Below are positions 37,837 through 53,511 of a stretch of DNA of 64,000 bases, in pieces. Origin of the DNA: Marinobacter sp. Its GTDB lineage: Bacteria; Pseudomonadota; Gammaproteobacteria; Pseudomonadales; Oleiphilaceae. The stretch spans positions 39,649 to 103,648 of the forward strand of contig JASBRL010000007.1 of the NCBI GenBank assembly GCA_030149475.1. Direction: 5' to 3'. Every line of letters starts with the position of its first letter. The first letter of the stretch is position 1. Below the pieces are notes generated by a model. It did not search any database, had not been told where the DNA came from, and saw only the letters and a program-made list of their open reading frames with translations. The position numbers and the translations under genes are program-made.

Positions 37837-38567
37837 GGCAACAATTCTCCGGTGTCAGCCCGGGCAGGGTCCGCCAGCTGATCCAGCACCAGCTCTGCAA
37901 TCGCCAGGTCTCCCGGCCAGGTGATTTTAAGATTATCGGCCCGGCCCTCAACCAGGGCCGGCTGCACGCCTGTGCGCTCGATCGCAGACGCTTCATCCGT
38001 CACCGGTAACCCGCTGACTGCCGCGGCGGACAAGGCAGACTGCAAAGCTCCCAGACGAAACATCTGGGGTGTCAGAGCGCGCCAGAGGTCGTGTCGATCG
38101 ACCGTTGCTTCAACCTGCTGATCCGGGGTCGCCCGCTTCAGGGTATCGGTGACTGGCGTCGCCAGAAGCCCGCCCACGGGATGGCCAGACAACGTACTGA
38201 TCAACCGCTGCAGGTCATGCATGGTCAGGCAAGGCCGGGCAACATCGTGCACCAACACCCAGTCCTCCGGCGATGCGTGCTGACTGACCACGCGCAACGC
38301 GGCGCTCACAGAATCCTGGCGAGCGGCCCCGCCAGAACAGGTTTTGATGCGGTCGTCCTGGCAACTGTCGGTCGTCGTCCACCAATGATCATCGGCGTGC
38401 AGGGCAACCACGCAACCATCAAACAGACGGGAGTCCAGCAGTCGGGAAAGGGTGATATCGATAACAAAACGCTGCCGGATACGCAGGTACTGCTTGGGCA
38501 GGGAGGACTTCATGCGCCGGCCCGTGCCTGCAGCGGGCACCACCAGCCAGTGTTGTGATCTGTTCAT
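37833..38567 (-). CDS. ispD: 2-C-methyl-D-erythritol 4-phosphate cytidylyltransferase
   Basis: Third MEP-pathway enzyme, transferring CMP to methylerythritol phosphate. 244 residues. Seen: [20 protein letters not shown] (CTP-binding loop), [25 protein letters not shown], and [10 protein letters not shown]. It is followed by ispF with a 4-nt overlap and preceded by ftsB at 25 nt, the usual ftsB-ispD-ispF order. Confidence 0.96.
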   Translation of the reverse strand: MNRSQHWLVVPAAGTGRRMKSSLPKQYLRIRQRFVIDITLSRLLDSRLFDGCVVALHADDHWWTTTDSCQDDRIKTCSGGAARQDSVSAALRVVSQHASPEDWVLVHDVARPCLTMHDLQRLISTLSGHPVGGLLATPVTDTLKRATPDQQVEATVDRHDLWRALTPQMFRLGALQSALSAAAVSGLPVTDEASAIERTGVQPALVEGRADNLKITWPGDLAIAELVLDQLADPARADTGELLP

Positions 38568-38592
38568 GGCATCGTCGCTGAAACAGTGGTAG

Positions 38593-38865
38593 TCAGGGCT
38601 CTACCACCAGAAAAAACGTTTCGTCCTTGCCAACCAGGCCCAGATTGGTCCGGGCGCGCTCTTCAATGGCGCCCTGCCCGCTTCGCAGATTGCGAACCTC
38701 GGCATAAAGACGGCCATTGCGAGTCGCCAGCCGGGCATTTTCCTGCCGCTGTTCGGCAATGCTTTTCTCGAGGCTCCAGACTTGCGCAAAGCTGCCCTCC
38801 CCAACCCACAGTCTCACCTGCAGAAGGAGAATCAGCACAGCCATGACGGTCCACAACCACTTCAT
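38593..38865 (-). CDS. ftsB: Cell division protein FtsB
   Basis: Small bitopic division protein that forms a complex with FtsL and FtsQ at the septum. 90 residues from MKWLWTVMAV. Seen: one membrane helix (about 3-20), a periplasmic leucine-zipper-like coiled coil (about 33-65) and the C-terminal GAIEERARTNLGLVGKDETFF motif region (EERARTNLGL) typical of FtsB. The frame is open 29 codons further upstream, but the family begins at this ATG. It lies between eno and ispD as in E. coli. Confidence 0.95.
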   Translation of the reverse strand: MKWLWTVMAVLILLLQVRLWVGEGSFAQVWSLEKSIAEQRQENARLATRNGRLYAEVRNLRSGQGAIEERARTNLGLVGKDETFFLVVEP

Positions 38866-38946
38866 TCGAAACGCTTCCCTGATTGGCCGGAAAACCCGAA
38901 AATACCGCAAGGCAGCAGTCTCGGCGATACCGGTACCGCCTCGACT

Positions 38947-38979
38947 GGCCAATTCGCTAATCAGATCAGCGAATTAGCC
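38947..38979 (-). other. Stem-loop between eno and ftsB
   Basis: AATTCGCT and AGCGAATT form an 8-bp stem with a 9-nt loop, extended by GGC/GCC outside a mismatch. It lies between the eno stop and the ftsB start on the minus strand and lacks a clear T run, so it may attenuate read-through from eno or stabilise its 3' end. Confidence 0.45.
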
Positions 38980-39029
38980 AGCCTGGACACTGGCAGTCTA
39001 GTTCAAGCCCGGCGGTTTGGCGATCTTCC

Positions 39030-40379
<1,350 letters not shown>

Positions 40380-40416
40380 TTAATCCATCCCGCTGGCCTG
40401 GATAAGTCTCCCGACA

Positions 40417-43018
<2,602 letters not shown>

Positions 43019-43066
43019 TTATCATCTCAAGATGGGACGCCAGACTACCAGAACCTCGCCGCCTTC

Positions 43067-44413
43067 TCAATTAAAATCCCGCTCGCAGACGACCCGCCAA
43101 CCGCTTGCCGGCGTATCACCAGCATAGTCTGCTGCCAGCCAGAGAGGCCCTACTGCAATCAGCTGATCACCGTGCCAGACCAGCGGCAGCCGGTTTCGGT
43201 CCCAGGGCGGAACACCCTTCTCCTGCAGCCACTTCTTCAGCGGGCGGGACGGGCCCTGCGGACGTTCGCGGATACGCTCGCCACCCTGCCGCGTAGTAAC
43301 CCTGAACAAGGTCGACGCCGACTGATCCACTGGCGCCAGGCTGACCACAAAATCCCCCCAGGACACCACCTCGCCCGGTGCCAGCATCACCGACTGATCT
43401 GGCACTGCTGGCCGGTCAGGCACCCGATACAGGCACCCATTGAACCGACGCACAGCGAAGCCCTGGCCACGAATCTCCGGAGCCCGATCATCATTCGACG
43501 CCAGCAGCGCAGGCACTGCGGTGTTCCAGTGTCGCACAGACGGCACCGGCAGCCCTGCCTTGCGCAGCCACCAGGCCAGCAGATTTTTCTGTTCTGGCAG
43601 ACTGAGCATCGCCATGGCCTGAACCCGAATCCGGTGATCGGGTGTCGCACACTGCGCATAGTGAAGCTCGGCCAACCGCTCAGTCAGTTGTTCTCCCTCG
43701 CGACACTGCGCCGAGGCCTGTCGCAACTGCTCAGACACATGGGGCCATCGCTCACGAAGCGCGGGTAGAATGCGGTGTCGCAGAAAGTTGCGATCGAATC
43801 GCTCATCACGGTTACTGGGGTCATCCACCCAGCGCAGCCCGGCATCCTTCGCCCATGCGCGCAGCTGGTCGCGGGTGAACGACAGAAACGGACGAAAAAG
43901 CTCTCCGGATCCGACCCTCCGACGTTCAGGCATGCCCGCCAGTCCGGTGGGACCGCTACCCCGGATAACCCGAAACAGCACGGTCTCGGCCTGGTCGTCC
44001 CCATGGTGAGCCATCAGCAGCAGGTCGCCGGGCTGCAAAACCCGACGAAAAGCCTGGTAGCGCAGCCATCGGGCTGCCTGCTCAAGTCCGCCAGTGCGGG
44101 TGTGAGGATGCTCACGCACCGGTACGTCGACCGTTTCGACGGTGAGCGACAACCCAAGCCTGCGGCAGGTCTGCTGGCAGAATGCCTCCGTTTCAGCCGA
44201 GTTGGCCTGCAGCTGATGGTTTACATGAATCGCCAGCGGGCTGGCACGCCTGCGCTGGCGCAGAAAGTCATGGGTGAGATGAAGCAGGAGGGTTGAATCG
44301 AGGCCGCCACTGAACGCCACCCAGACCCTTGAGGCGTCTTCAAGCGGCGCCAGGGAATGGAAAAGCTCAGCGGGCCAGGCAGGGGTAACCGGGCTGTTAC
44401 CGCCCGGTGTCAT
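43067..44413 (-). CDS. tilS: tRNA(Ile)-lysidine synthetase TilS
   Basis: Converts cytidine 34 of tRNA-Ile(CAU) to lysidine, an essential modification. 448 residues. Seen: the N-type ATP pyrophosphatase loop [62 protein letters not shown] and a C-terminal tRNA-binding domain. Its start overlaps the accA end by 17 nt, indicating coupling. Confidence 0.96.
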   Translation of the reverse strand: MTPGGNSPVTPAWPAELFHSLAPLEDASRVWVAFSGGLDSTLLLHLTHDFLRQRRRASPLAIHVNHQLQANSAETEAFCQQTCRRLGLSLTVETVDVPVREHPHTRTGGLEQAARWLRYQAFRRVLQPGDLLLMAHHGDDQAETVLFRVIRGSGPTGLAGMPERRRVGSGELFRPFLSFTRDQLRAWAKDAGLRWVDDPSNRDERFDRNFLRHRILPALRERWPHVSEQLRQASAQCREGEQLTERLAELHYAQCATPDHRIRVQAMAMLSLPEQKNLLAWWLRKAGLPVPSVRHWNTAVPALLASNDDRAPEIRGQGFAVRRFNGCLYRVPDRPAVPDQSVMLAPGEVVSWGDFVVSLAPVDQSASTLFRVTTRQGGERIRERPQGPSRPLKKWLQEKGVPPWDRNRLPLVWHGDQLIAVGPLWLAADYAGDTPASGWRVVCERDFN

Positions 44414-45350
44414 AACGTGTCAGACGTTCATAGCGCCTGGCAACCAGCTCGTCTTCAGAGAGTGCGCACAGCTCGTCAAGGCCGGACTGAAGGTTCTTGC
44501 GCAGCGACTCTGCCATGGTTTCCGGACTGCGATGAGCCCCGCCCAGCGGCTCGGGAACCACCTTGTCGGTCAGCCCCAGGGATTTCAAGCGTTCAGCGGT
44601 CACCCCCATGGCCTCGGCGGCCTGGGATGCATATTCCGCGCTTTTCCACAGGATCGACGCACAGCCTTCCGGCGAGATGACCGCATAGGTGGAATACTGC
44701 AGCATATAAAGATGGTCGCAGACGCCGATCGCCAGCGCGCCACCGGAACCACCCTCTCCCACAACGGTCGAAATAATGGGCGTTTTCAAGCGGGACATAA
44801 CCGCCAGATTGAAGGCGATGGCCTCGCTCTGACCCCGTTCTTCCGCGCCGATACCGGGGTAGGCGCCCGGGGTATCGATAAAGGTCAGAATCGGCATCCG
44901 GAAACGCTCCGCCATCTCCATCAGCCGGAGCGCCTTGCGATACCCCTCGGGCCGGGGCATGCCGAAGTTCCGCCGAACCTTGTCACGTACTTCCCGGCCT
45001 TTCTGGTGACCAATCACCATCACTGGCCGACCATCCAGGCGCGCGGTGCCTCCGATAATGGACAGATCATCGCCATAGTGGCGGTCGCCGTGAAGCTCAT
45101 CGAAATCGTCGAAGATCAGGTCAATATAGTCCTGCGTGTAAGGTCTGCGCGGGTGACGCGCCAGCCGGGCGATATCCCAGGGCGCCAGGTCTGAAAAGAT
45201 GCTTTCCGTCAGACTGACACTCTTGGTTTTGAGCCGGTTGATTTCGTCCGTAATGTTGATGTCGGTGTCATTGCCGACCATGCGAAGCTCTTCGATTTTA
45301 GCTTCCAGGTCCGCGATTGGCTGTTCAAAATCGAGATAGTTTGGATTCAT
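44397..45350 (-). CDS. accA: Acetyl-CoA carboxylase carboxyltransferase subunit alpha
   Basis: Alpha half of the carboxyltransferase that makes malonyl-CoA for fatty acid synthesis. 317 residues (E. coli 319). Seen: [54 protein letters not shown] and [15 protein letters not shown]. It lies between dnaE and tilS, as in E. coli, where dnaE-accA is a known pair. Confidence 0.98.
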   Translation of the reverse strand: MNPNYLDFEQPIADLEAKIEELRMVGNDTDINITDEINRLKTKSVSLTESIFSDLAPWDIARLARHPRRPYTQDYIDLIFDDFDELHGDRHYGDDLSIIGGTARLDGRPVMVIGHQKGREVRDKVRRNFGMPRPEGYRKALRLMEMAERFRMPILTFIDTPGAYPGIGAEERGQSEAIAFNLAVMSRLKTPIISTVVGEGGSGGALAIGVCDHLYMLQYSTYAVISPEGCASILWKSAEYASQAAEAMGVTAERLKSLGLTDKVVPEPLGGAHRSPETMAESLRKNLQSGLDELCALSEDELVARRYERLTRYDTGR

Positions 45351-45481
45351 GATGTTCCGTCATTTTTTGCTGGGCAGAGGGCTCGTTTCCCGCCAGTTCA
45401 GAGTTTGCCTAAAACTAACAGCGCAGCGCAAAGAGCAAAAGCGGACATTGGTATGAGTCGGTGCGCCGGTATACCGTCAGT

Positions 45482-48400
45482 CTAATCATAGACCAGTTCC
45501 ACCGCCTGGTCGCCCACCAGATACCTCAGTTCAATCAACAGATCGTCGTCCGGCTGCACCCGCCAGCTCTCGCCAAGCTCGATCCGGGTGCTCGCCTGTC
45601 CACTGTTGTAATCAATCCAGACCGGACTGCCGTTTCCCCGGAACGGACTGAGGGTGGCATCCAGTTTTTCCAGCAACCCATTCTGCAGCTGGTCCGCACT
45701 GATCGCCAGTTGGAGCCCGCGACTGAAGCGCTGACGCGCGGTGCCGACGTCCATGACGTCGCTGACTCGCATTTTCATCTGGCCGGAGTAGTCATCGTGA
45801 CTGACCTGACCTTCAACCACAATCACCTGGTCCGACTGAAGCAGTTCCCGGTTCTCATAGAAGACTTCGGAAAACAGCGTAGCTTCGATCCGGGCGCTGC
45901 GGTCATCCAGGGTAATAAAGCTGATGGTGTTTCCGGTCTTGGTTTTCATGGATCGTTGCGCGACCACCAGGCCGGCCACCCGCTGGCTGGCTTTCGCCGG
46001 CTTGAGCTCGGCGATGGGTGAGCGAACAAAACGGCGCACCTCGCGCTCGTATTCGTCAAACGGGTGACCGGTCAGATACAGGCCCAATGTGTCCTTTTCA
46101 CCTTTGAGCCGCTGTTTTTCCGGCCATTCCCGAATGTGCGCTACATCGGCAAACAGGTCTGTACCATCACCACCTTCAAGCATGTCGCCAAACATATCCA
46201 CCATACCCACGGATTCGTTGCGCGATTGCTGGCCCGCCTGCTGTATGGCTTTTTCGATGCTGGCCATGATGTGAGCCCGCCCCGGACCCAGCTTGTCCAT
46301 GGCGCCGGAGCGAATCAGCGCCTCCATAGCCCGCTTGTTCACCTTGCGAATGTCCACACGGCGACAGAAATCAAACAGGTCCTTGTAAGGCTCGCCATCA
46401 GCGCGCCCGTCAACAATGCTCTGGATCGGACCTTCACCCAGTCCCTTGATCGCCCCCAGCCCGTAAACGATCTGGCCCTGGTCGTTAACGGTGAAGGTGT
46501 ACTCGGACGTGCTGACATCCGGCAGCACCAGCTCCAGCCCGAGATGACGGCACTCTTCGACCAGCGTGACCACCTTGTCGGTGTTCTGCATATCGGCGGT
46601 CAGCACCGCTGCCATAAATTCGGCGGTGTAGTGAGCTTTCAGCCAGAGCGTCTGATAGGACACCAGCGCATAGGCGGCCGAGTGGGATTTGTTGAAGCCG
46701 TACCCGGCGAACTTTTCAACCAGATCAAAAATGTTTTCGGCCAACGTCTTGTCAATGCTGTTCTTTTCACAACCATCCAGGAATATCTGCTTCTGTTTGG
46801 CCATTTCTTCGGGCTTTTTCTTACCCATGGCCCGGCGCAGCATGTCCGCTCCACCCAGGGTGTACCCGGCCATCACCTGGGCAATCTGCATGACCTGCTC
46901 CTGATACAGGATTACTCCATAGGTGGGCTCCAGCACCGGCTTCAGACCTTCATACTGATAATCCGGGTGCGGGTAGGACATGGGCTGCCGGCCGTGCTTC
47001 CGGTCAATAAAGTCGTCAACCATCCCGGACTGCAGAGGCCCGGGACGGAACAGGGCGACCAGGGCGATCATATCCTCCAGAGAATCTGGCTGCAGGCGCC
47101 GGATCAGGTCCTTCATGCCACGGGATTCCAGCTGGAACACGGCCGTGGTTTCCGCTTTCTTGAGCATGTCGAAGGACGGCACATCGTCCAGCGGGATCTC
47201 GTTGATATCCAGCGGCGGCAAACTTCGCTTTTCCCGCCGCGGATTGATCATCTTCAGGGCCCAGTCGATGATGGTCAGGGTCCGCAGACCGAGGAAGTCG
47301 AACTTGACCAGCCCCGCGTCCTCAACGTCGTTCTTGTCAAACTGGGTGACCAGGCTTCCACCTTCGTCATCACAGTACAACGGTGAGAAATCGGTGATCT
47401 TGGTGGGGGCGATGACCACTCCGCCTGCGTGCTTGCCCGCGTTGCGGCACACACCTTCGAGTTTGAGAGCCATTTCCCAGATTTCCTGGGCTTCCTCGTC
47501 CTGCGCCAGGAACTCACGCAGCGGCTCTTCCTGCTCCACCGCCTTCTCCAGGGTCATCCCCACTTCAAACGGGATCATTTTGGAAAGCTTGTCGGCCAGG
47601 CCATAGGACTTGCCCTGCACCCGTGCGACGTCCCGCACCACGGCCTTGGCCGCCATGGTGCCAAAGGTAATAATCTGGGAAACCGCCTCGCGACCGTATT
47701 TTTCAGCGACGTAAGCAATGACGCGGTCGCGCCCTTCCATGCAGAAGTCAACGTCGAAGTCAGGCATGGAGACCCGCTCCGGGTTGAGGAATCGCTCGAA
47801 CAGCAAATCGTATTCCAGCGGATCAAGATCGGTGATCAACTGGGCGTAGGCGACCAGCGAACCGGCACCTGACCCCCGGCCCGGTCCAACCGGCACGCCG
47901 TTGTTCTTGGCCCACTTGATGAAATCCATCACGATCAGGAAGTAGCCGGGGAACCCCATCTGGATAATGATATCCAGCTCGAAGTTGAGGCGATCGTAGT
48001 AGGCCTGTCGTTTGGCGGTGTAGTCCGGATCGTCCGGATCCAGAGTTTTCGCCAGGCGTGCTTCAAGGCCCTCCTCCGACACCTGCCGGAAGAACTGATC
48101 CATGGTCAGGCCATCGGGGATGGGGTAGTTGGGCAGAAAGTACTCACCCATTCGCACCTTGACGTTACAGCGGCGGGCAATCTCAACGGTATTCTCGACC
48201 GCTTCGGGAATATCCGCAAACAGTTCGATCATCTCCCCGGCGCTGCGCAGATACTGCTGGTCGCTGAACCGCCGGTCACGGCGGGGGTCATCCAGAGTGC
48301 GGCTTTCACCGATACACACCCGGGCCTCATGCGCTTCAAAGTCTTCCGCGTACAGGAAGTGCACGTCGTTGGTGGCCACCACCGGACAGTCAAGCTCCGC

Positions 48401-48964
48401 CGCCAGCGCCACCGATTGATGGAGACAATCCTCATCGCTCGCGCGGCCGGTGCGCTGAAGCTCCAGATAGAACGCATCGGGATACAGTGACATCCATGCC
48501 TGCGCCCGACTGCGCGCCAGATCCGGCTTCCCGGCCAGCAACGCCTTGCCAACGTCACCGAGCTTGGCGCCAGAGAGCATGATCAGCCCGTCGGCACGCT
48601 GTTCAAGCCAGCGCCGCTGGGCAATTGGCTTGCCATGGTGCTGACCTTCGGTGTAGCCGAGGGAAATAATCTCAGTCAGGTGACGGTAGCCGACCTCGTT
48701 CCGCGCCAGCAGGGTGACCCTGAACGGCTTTTCAGGCTCGTCGCTGTTTTCAAGCCAGATATCGGCCCCGATGACCGGTTTGACCCCCGCGCCCATCGCC
48801 GCCTTGTAGAACCGGACCAGGGAACACATGTTGGACTGTTCAGTGAGTCCCACCGCTGGCATGCCCAACTCGGCGACCCGGCCAATCAGCGGTTTGACCC
48901 GCACCAGGCCATCGACCAGCGAGTATTCCGAGTGAACGCGAAGGTGTACAAAAGTCTGAGCCAT
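45482..48964 (-). CDS. dnaE: DNA polymerase III subunit alpha
   Basis: Catalytic subunit of the chromosomal replicase, 1160 residues exactly as in E. coli. Seen: the N-terminal PHP domain ([13 protein letters not shown]), the polymerase active site PDFDVDF at about 401-407 with two catalytic aspartates, [19 protein letters not shown], a helix-hairpin-helix region, and a C-terminal OB fold and tau-binding tail. A short GTG-start lipoprotein gene ends 19 nt upstream of its start. Confidence 0.98.
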   Translation of the reverse strand: MAQTFVHLRVHSEYSLVDGLVRVKPLIGRVAELGMPAVGLTEQSNMCSLVRFYKAAMGAGVKPVIGADIWLENSDEPEKPFRVTLLARNEVGYRHLTEIISLGYTEGQHHGKPIAQRRWLEQRADGLIMLSGAKLGDVGKALLAGKPDLARSRAQAWMSLYPDAFYLELQRTGRASDEDCLHQSVALAAELDCPVVATNDVHFLYAEDFEAHEARVCIGESRTLDDPRRDRRFSDQQYLRSAGEMIELFADIPEAVENTVEIARRCNVKVRMGEYFLPNYPIPDGLTMDQFFRQVSEEGLEARLAKTLDPDDPDYTAKRQAYYDRLNFELDIIIQMGFPGYFLIVMDFIKWAKNNGVPVGPGRGSGAGSLVAYAQLITDLDPLEYDLLFERFLNPERVSMPDFDVDFCMEGRDRVIAYVAEKYGREAVSQIITFGTMAAKAVVRDVARVQGKSYGLADKLSKMIPFEVGMTLEKAVEQEEPLREFLAQDEEAQEIWEMALKLEGVCRNAGKHAGGVVIAPTKITDFSPLYCDDEGGSLVTQFDKNDVEDAGLVKFDFLGLRTLTIIDWALKMINPRREKRSLPPLDINEIPLDDVPSFDMLKKAETTAVFQLESRGMKDLIRRLQPDSLEDMIALVALFRPGPLQSGMVDDFIDRKHGRQPMSYPHPDYQYEGLKPVLEPTYGVILYQEQVMQIAQVMAGYTLGGADMLRRAMGKKKPEEMAKQKQIFLDGCEKNSIDKTLAENIFDLVEKFAGYGFNKSHSAAYALVSYQTLWLKAHYTAEFMAAVLTADMQNTDKVVTLVEECRHLGLELVLPDVSTSEYTFTVNDQGQIVYGLGAIKGLGEGPIQSIVDGRADGEPYKDLFDFCRRVDIRKVNKRAMEALIRSGAMDKLGPGRAHIMASIEKAIQQAGQQSRNESVGMVDMFGDMLEGGDGTDLFADVAHIREWPEKQRLKGEKDTLGLYLTGHPFDEYEREVRRFVRSPIAELKPAKASQRVAGLVVAQRSMKTKTGNTISFITLDDRSARIEATLFSEVFYENRELLQSDQVIVVEGQVSHDDYSGQMKMRVSDVMDVGTARQRFSRGLQLAISADQLQNGLLEKLDATLSPFRGNGSPVWIDYNSGQASTRIELGESWRVQPDDDLLIELRYLVGDQAVELVYD

Positions 48965-48983
48965 AACGTCGGGTTATTCCTGA

Positions 48984-49100
48984 TCATCGAGATAGATAAA
49001 AGACGGTGCAGGTGAAACTGCCGTTACTCCGGGACTCCAGTTTCTCACATCCAGCCAATGCCAGCACCATGAGCATAACGATCACGGCGGGGTATTTCAC
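48984..49100 (-). CDS. Very small lipoprotein upstream of dnaE (38 residues)
   Basis: A 38-codon gene too short for routine ORF cut-offs. It starts at GTG (49098-49100), preceded by a perfect AGGAGG at 7-nt spacing, the best ribosome site in this part of the window. The product VKYPAVIVMLMVLALAGC is a typical lipoprotein signal ending in the lipobox LAGC, followed by a mature peptide of about 20 residues (EKLESRSNGSFTCTVFYLSR) with a second Cys. It could anchor in the inner or outer membrane. I recognise no family. It may be co-transcribed with dnaE. Confidence 0.6.
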   Translation of the reverse strand: MKYPAVIVMLMVLALAGCEKLESRSNGSFTCTVFYLSR

Positions 49101-49216
49101 GAACCGGCCTCCTGTTAGACTGTCAGGGCTCTGAACGATGCCTGTCGACCGACAACGACGGCGTCTCCGATCATTTCGTTTCCGGAATATATACCCGGGC
49201 AGGACGGCACAGAACG

Positions 49217-49570
49217 ATGACAGAACCGACCCGAATTTTCCACAACCCCCGCTGCTCAAAATCCCGCCAGGCGCTTGCGCTGCTCCAGGAGAGGGGGATT
49301 GACCCGGAGATCATTCGCTACCTGGAAACACCACCTGACGAGTCCACCATCCGGGACATCCTTGGCCGCCTGCAGATCGGCGCCCGGTCACTCATTCGCA
49401 CCACAGAGACCGAGTACAAGGAACTTGGCCTGGATAACCCGGCCCTGTCCGAAGACCAACTGATTCAGACCCTTGCCGCTCACCCCAGGCTGATCGAGCG
49501 TCCCCTGGTCCTGCACCAGGGGCGGGCCGCTTTGGGCCGGCCGCCGGAAAAAGTCCTCGAGATACTTTGA
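49217..49570 (+). CDS. arsC: Arsenate reductase (glutaredoxin-dependent), ArsC family
   Basis: 117 residues of the thioredoxin-fold ArsC/Spx family. Seen: IFHNPRCSKSRQALALL with the catalytic Cys, IIRYLETPPD, and RPLVLHQGRAALGRPPEKVLEIL at the C-terminus, including the Arg-Pro-loop region. Members reduce arsenate with glutaredoxin, although chromosomal copies without ars genes may have another role. No arsR/arsB is nearby. It is divergent from the small lipoprotein gene. Confidence 0.88.
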   Translation: MTEPTRIFHNPRCSKSRQALALLQERGIDPEIIRYLETPPDESTIRDILGRLQIGARSLIRTTETEYKELGLDNPALSEDQLIQTLAAHPRLIERPLVLHQGRAALGRPPEKVLEIL

Positions 49571-50236
<666 letters not shown>

Positions 50237-50249
50237 TGGAAACCGCTGA

Positions 50250-50621
50250 ATGCTCAATACACCCCGAGCCAAAATAACGCTGAGACTGACGGCGGCTGTC
50301 TACCTCACATTGATGGCAGCCCTTGCAATGACCACCTTCTACCCGGATCCGGTTGCCGACGTGTCGATCACCCTGATGCTGGGCGTCAAACTGATACCCC
50401 TGTTACTGTTTCTGGTACCCGTATTCCGGGGTGACAACCGGGGGTATATCTGGCTCAGTTTCGTGGTTATTTTCTACTTTACCGAAGCTGTCGTTTCCGC
50501 CTGGCTCAGCGAAGGCGCCCCGGTGCCGATGCTCCTGACGCTGCTGTCCCTGAGCCTGTTCGTGCTGGCTATGGTGCATCTCAAGATTAACCGGCCTGAC
50601 GCCCGGACCCCGGGAGAATGA
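50250..50621 (+). CDS. DUF2069 domain-containing membrane protein
   Basis: A small inner-membrane protein of 123 residues with four hydrophobic segments. The family motif shows as KLIPLLLFLVPVFRGDNRGYIW and SFVVIFYFTEAVVSAW. Function is unknown. It overlaps the following GspE-type gene by 4 nt (ATGA), so the two are probably translated together. Confidence 0.85.
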   Translation: MLNTPRAKITLRLTAAVYLTLMAALAMTTFYPDPVADVSITLMLGVKLIPLLLFLVPVFRGDNRGYIWLSFVVIFYFTEAVVSAWLSEGAPVPMLLTLLSLSLFVLAMVHLKINRPDARTPGE

Positions 50622-52408
50622 CCGACATGGCGTCTGGCCCATCCCTGAAGCCCCAAGGCGCAGCGCTGAATCTGCGCCACCTTTGTAACGCCCTGGTTAC
50701 CAGCGGCGAAATCAATCAGGAAGACGCTGAACGCGTACTCACCACCAATCTGGGGGCCAGGAGTCGCGACAGCCATCCGCTGGAAATCCTCGCAACGGCC
50801 GCCCTTACCAGCCGCATCAGTGGCCAGTCCCTGGATCTTGAGCGGTTGACCCACTGGCTGGCGGACTGGTCTGGACAGCCTTACTACCATATTGACCCGC
50901 TGACCATTAATGCGCCGGCGATTGCCCGGGTCATGTCCTATGCGTTTGCACAGCGACACGGAATCCTGGCGGTTGAACTGCATGCAGACGAGGTGGTCAT
51001 CGCCAGTGCTGAGCCATTCAAAACGGACTGGGAGGCCAACCTGCGGCACGTTCTGCAGAAGGACGTTCGCCGGGTTGTGGCCAACCCCGAGGATATTCGC
51101 CGGTATATTATCGAGTTCTATCAACTTGCCAGTTCGGTCAGCAAGGCCAGTGGCAACCCGGGATCAAACGCGGCCAACCTGCATAACTTCGAGCAACTCC
51201 TTGAGCTCGGCTCCGATGCCAACCCGGACGCCAACGATCAGCACGTGGTCAAGATCGTCGACTGGCTCCTGCAATACGCCTACGATCAGCGGGCCAGCGA
51301 CATCCATATTGAACCGCGGCGGACCGTCACTCAGGTCCGATTCCGGATCGACGGAGTTCTGCACAACGTGTATGAATTTCCCGAACAGGTGGGGATAGCG
51401 GTCACCAGTCGCCTGAAGATATTGGGCCGCCTGAATGTGGCGGAAAAGCGGCGCCCCCAGGACGGCCGCATCAAAACTCGCAAGCCGGACAACAGCGAAG
51501 TGGAACTGCGGCTGGCCACCATGCCCACCGCCTTCGGCGAAAAAATGGTGATGCGGATTTTTGATCCGGATGTGTTGCTCAAAGGATTTGAGCAACTGGG
51601 TTTTTCCCGCGAGGACCGACAACTCTGGGAGGATATTACCGGTCGCCCCCACGGCATTGTGCTGGTAACTGGCCCGACCGGATCAGGCAAGACCACTACC
51701 CTGTATTCAACGCTCAAACAACTGGCCACGCCTGAGGTGAATGTCTGCACGATTGAAGACCCGATCGAGATGGTCGAGCCTGCGTTCAATCAGATGCAGG
51801 TGCAGAACAATATCGGCCTGACCTTTGCCGATGGCGTTCGCTCACTGCTGCGGCAGGATCCGGACATCATCATGATTGGTGAGATACGAGATCTGGAAAC
51901 TGCCGAGATGGCAGTGCAGGCGGCGCTGACCGGGCACCTCGTCCTGTCGACCCTGCACACCAACGATTCGCCCAGCGCCATTACCCGCCTGCAGGAACTG
52001 GGCATCCCGCCCTACCTGATTCGGGCAACGGTACTCGGGGTGATGGCCCAGCGTCTGGTCCGGACACTCTGCCCTCACTGCAAGCAGCCCACGACGGTGG
52101 ATTCTGCTGCCTGGACGGCGCTCACCCGGCCCTGGAAATCGCCTGTCCCCAACCAGATTCAGCAACCGGTGGGCTGCCTGGAATGCCGCAATACGGGATA
52201 CCTTGGCCGCGCAGGTGTCTACGAGATACTGCGATTATCATCCGGGCTGACCCGGATGATTGACGACAGCTGCGAGCTGGAACAGCTGCGCCTGGCCGCC
52301 TACAAGGATGGCATGAAGTCTTTGCGACTGAGCGGAGCCCGCAAGGTTGCCAGCGGCCATACCACCATAGAGGAAATACTGCGGGTGACACCGGAGAGCC
52401 AGCGCTGA
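50618..52408 (+). CDS. Orphan GspE/PilB-type secretion ATPase
   Basis: 596 residues of the PulE/GspE/PilB family. Seen: an N-terminal T2SSE_N-like domain (about 10-150), SDIHIEPR (Asp box region), the Walker A motif GPTGSGKTT at about 352-360, Walker B MIGEIRDLETAEMA, TLHTND (His box), and a four-Cys zinc site (CPHC near 485, CLEC near 521). Such ATPases drive type II secretion or type IV pilus assembly. No pilin, platform or secretin gene is nearby, so it is an orphan; its partner system would be elsewhere. Start could also be the ATG three codons later. Confidence 0.92.
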   Translation: MTDMASGPSLKPQGAALNLRHLCNALVTSGEINQEDAERVLTTNLGARSRDSHPLEILATAALTSRISGQSLDLERLTHWLADWSGQPYYHIDPLTINAPAIARVMSYAFAQRHGILAVELHADEVVIASAEPFKTDWEANLRHVLQKDVRRVVANPEDIRRYIIEFYQLASSVSKASGNPGSNAANLHNFEQLLELGSDANPDANDQHVVKIVDWLLQYAYDQRASDIHIEPRRTVTQVRFRIDGVLHNVYEFPEQVGIAVTSRLKILGRLNVAEKRRPQDGRIKTRKPDNSEVELRLATMPTAFGEKMVMRIFDPDVLLKGFEQLGFSREDRQLWEDITGRPHGIVLVTGPTGSGKTTTLYSTLKQLATPEVNVCTIEDPIEMVEPAFNQMQVQNNIGLTFADGVRSLLRQDPDIIMIGEIRDLETAEMAVQAALTGHLVLSTLHTNDSPSAITRLQELGIPPYLIRATVLGVMAQRLVRTLCPHCKQPTTVDSAAWTALTRPWKSPVPNQIQQPVGCLECRNTGYLGRAGVYEILRLSSGLTRMIDDSCELEQLRLAAYKDGMKSLRLSGARKVASGHTTIEEILRVTPESQR

Positions 52409-52436
52409 ACCGTTCTCGGGCTTCCCGGTCCATGGC

Positions 52437-53492
52437 TCAGGCAGCGGGGCGCTGTCCACACTGCTCCAGCAATCGCTGCCAGGCCCTGGTGTGCGCTTTG
52501 GTAGCCTCATCCAGCTGCCACCAGAGACTGTGTGATCCTTCGTCTGCCAGGTCCCTGCGGTAAAATACACGAAAAGCCCCTGGCATCACCGACGCCTGCT
52601 GCTCCGCGAGCTGCCTCAATGGCTTGATGATCGATTCCCTCACCCGCTGCACCCGACCCAGGTACGGCTGCACCTTGCCAACATAAATGTTGAAAAACAG
52701 CCCCCTAACGACAGAAAACTCCGCCGAAGGCTTGCCGTCCAGACACAAGGGTCGTTGCTCCAGTCGCCGGTCAATGAGCCGGGTGGCGTCCCGGAGTCGG
52801 GCGATGAGCTGCCGGGCGCTGTTGATCACCTGGCCGGCGCTGTGATCCGAGAGCCAGTGCTGATGCACCCTTCCGACCCGCCCCAGGGACACCGACAGGT
52901 CGCCCGCGAGCAAGTCACCCACCACCTGATCCAGATACTTCAGGTCGCTGGCACTTTGAGCCAGGCCCGCGACTTGCGGCTCGATCGGCACGGCCCCCTT
53001 GGCAAACGTCAGCAGGGATTCCGCCTCCTCGACACCCCAGGTCGCGTTCCATACTGCCACGGGGAGCGATGCCCGCTTGCTGGCAATGGCTTTCTTCAGG
53101 TCGTTGGCGAGTGATTTTCTGTCCAGGGTCGGCAGGCAGTCCTCTGCCGCACGAATGAAGGAAACTTCGTAGCGGAGACGATTCAGCGGTTGCATGACCC
53201 GCCCCATGATCGAATTTTTCTCGCCCACCACATACTGCAACTGGCAACCGTACAGGGAGAGGAAGTCCAACATATTCATGTCCAGCTCCGGCATCGCCAG
53301 GACTCGATCCCGGCGCCGTGGCAACCGTTCGGCGCCCACCGGTTGCGACGGGCTCACGTCGACCTCAAGCACCCGCGCCAGCCGCTGAACATACTCGTCG
53401 AGCGTCGAATCGGGCGCGGAAAACGGATCACAGCCCGACAGCATGGTGCTCGCCAGCAGAACCATGAGAAGCCGGTAGCGGGTCATCGCCAT
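52437..53492 (-). CDS. DUF3080 family lipoprotein
   Basis: 351 residues with a lipoprotein signal (LLMVLLASTMLSGC, Cys21), so exported and lipidated. The body is helical, with LDFLSLYGCQLQYVVGEKNS, AEDCLPTL and RLEQRPLCLDGKPSAEF, matching DUF3080, a gammaproteobacterial family of unknown function. Convergent with the GspE-type gene (28 nt apart). Confidence 0.85.
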   Translation of the reverse strand: MAMTRYRLLMVLLASTMLSGCDPFSAPDSTLDEYVQRLARVLEVDVSPSQPVGAERLPRRRDRVLAMPELDMNMLDFLSLYGCQLQYVVGEKNSIMGRVMQPLNRLRYEVSFIRAAEDCLPTLDRKSLANDLKKAIASKRASLPVAVWNATWGVEEAESLLTFAKGAVPIEPQVAGLAQSASDLKYLDQVVGDLLAGDLSVSLGRVGRVHQHWLSDHSAGQVINSARQLIARLRDATRLIDRRLEQRPLCLDGKPSAEFSVVRGLFFNIYVGKVQPYLGRVQRVRESIIKPLRQLAEQQASVMPGAFRVFYRRDLADEGSHSLWWQLDEATKAHTRAWQRLLEQCGQRPAA

Positions 53493-53511
53493 ACTCGCAG
53501 GCTGGTGATGG

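Noticed and set aside
46064..47386. 440-residue open frame on the plus strand
   Set aside because: Antisense to dnaE, which has full-length family similarity; the shadow frame has no motifs.
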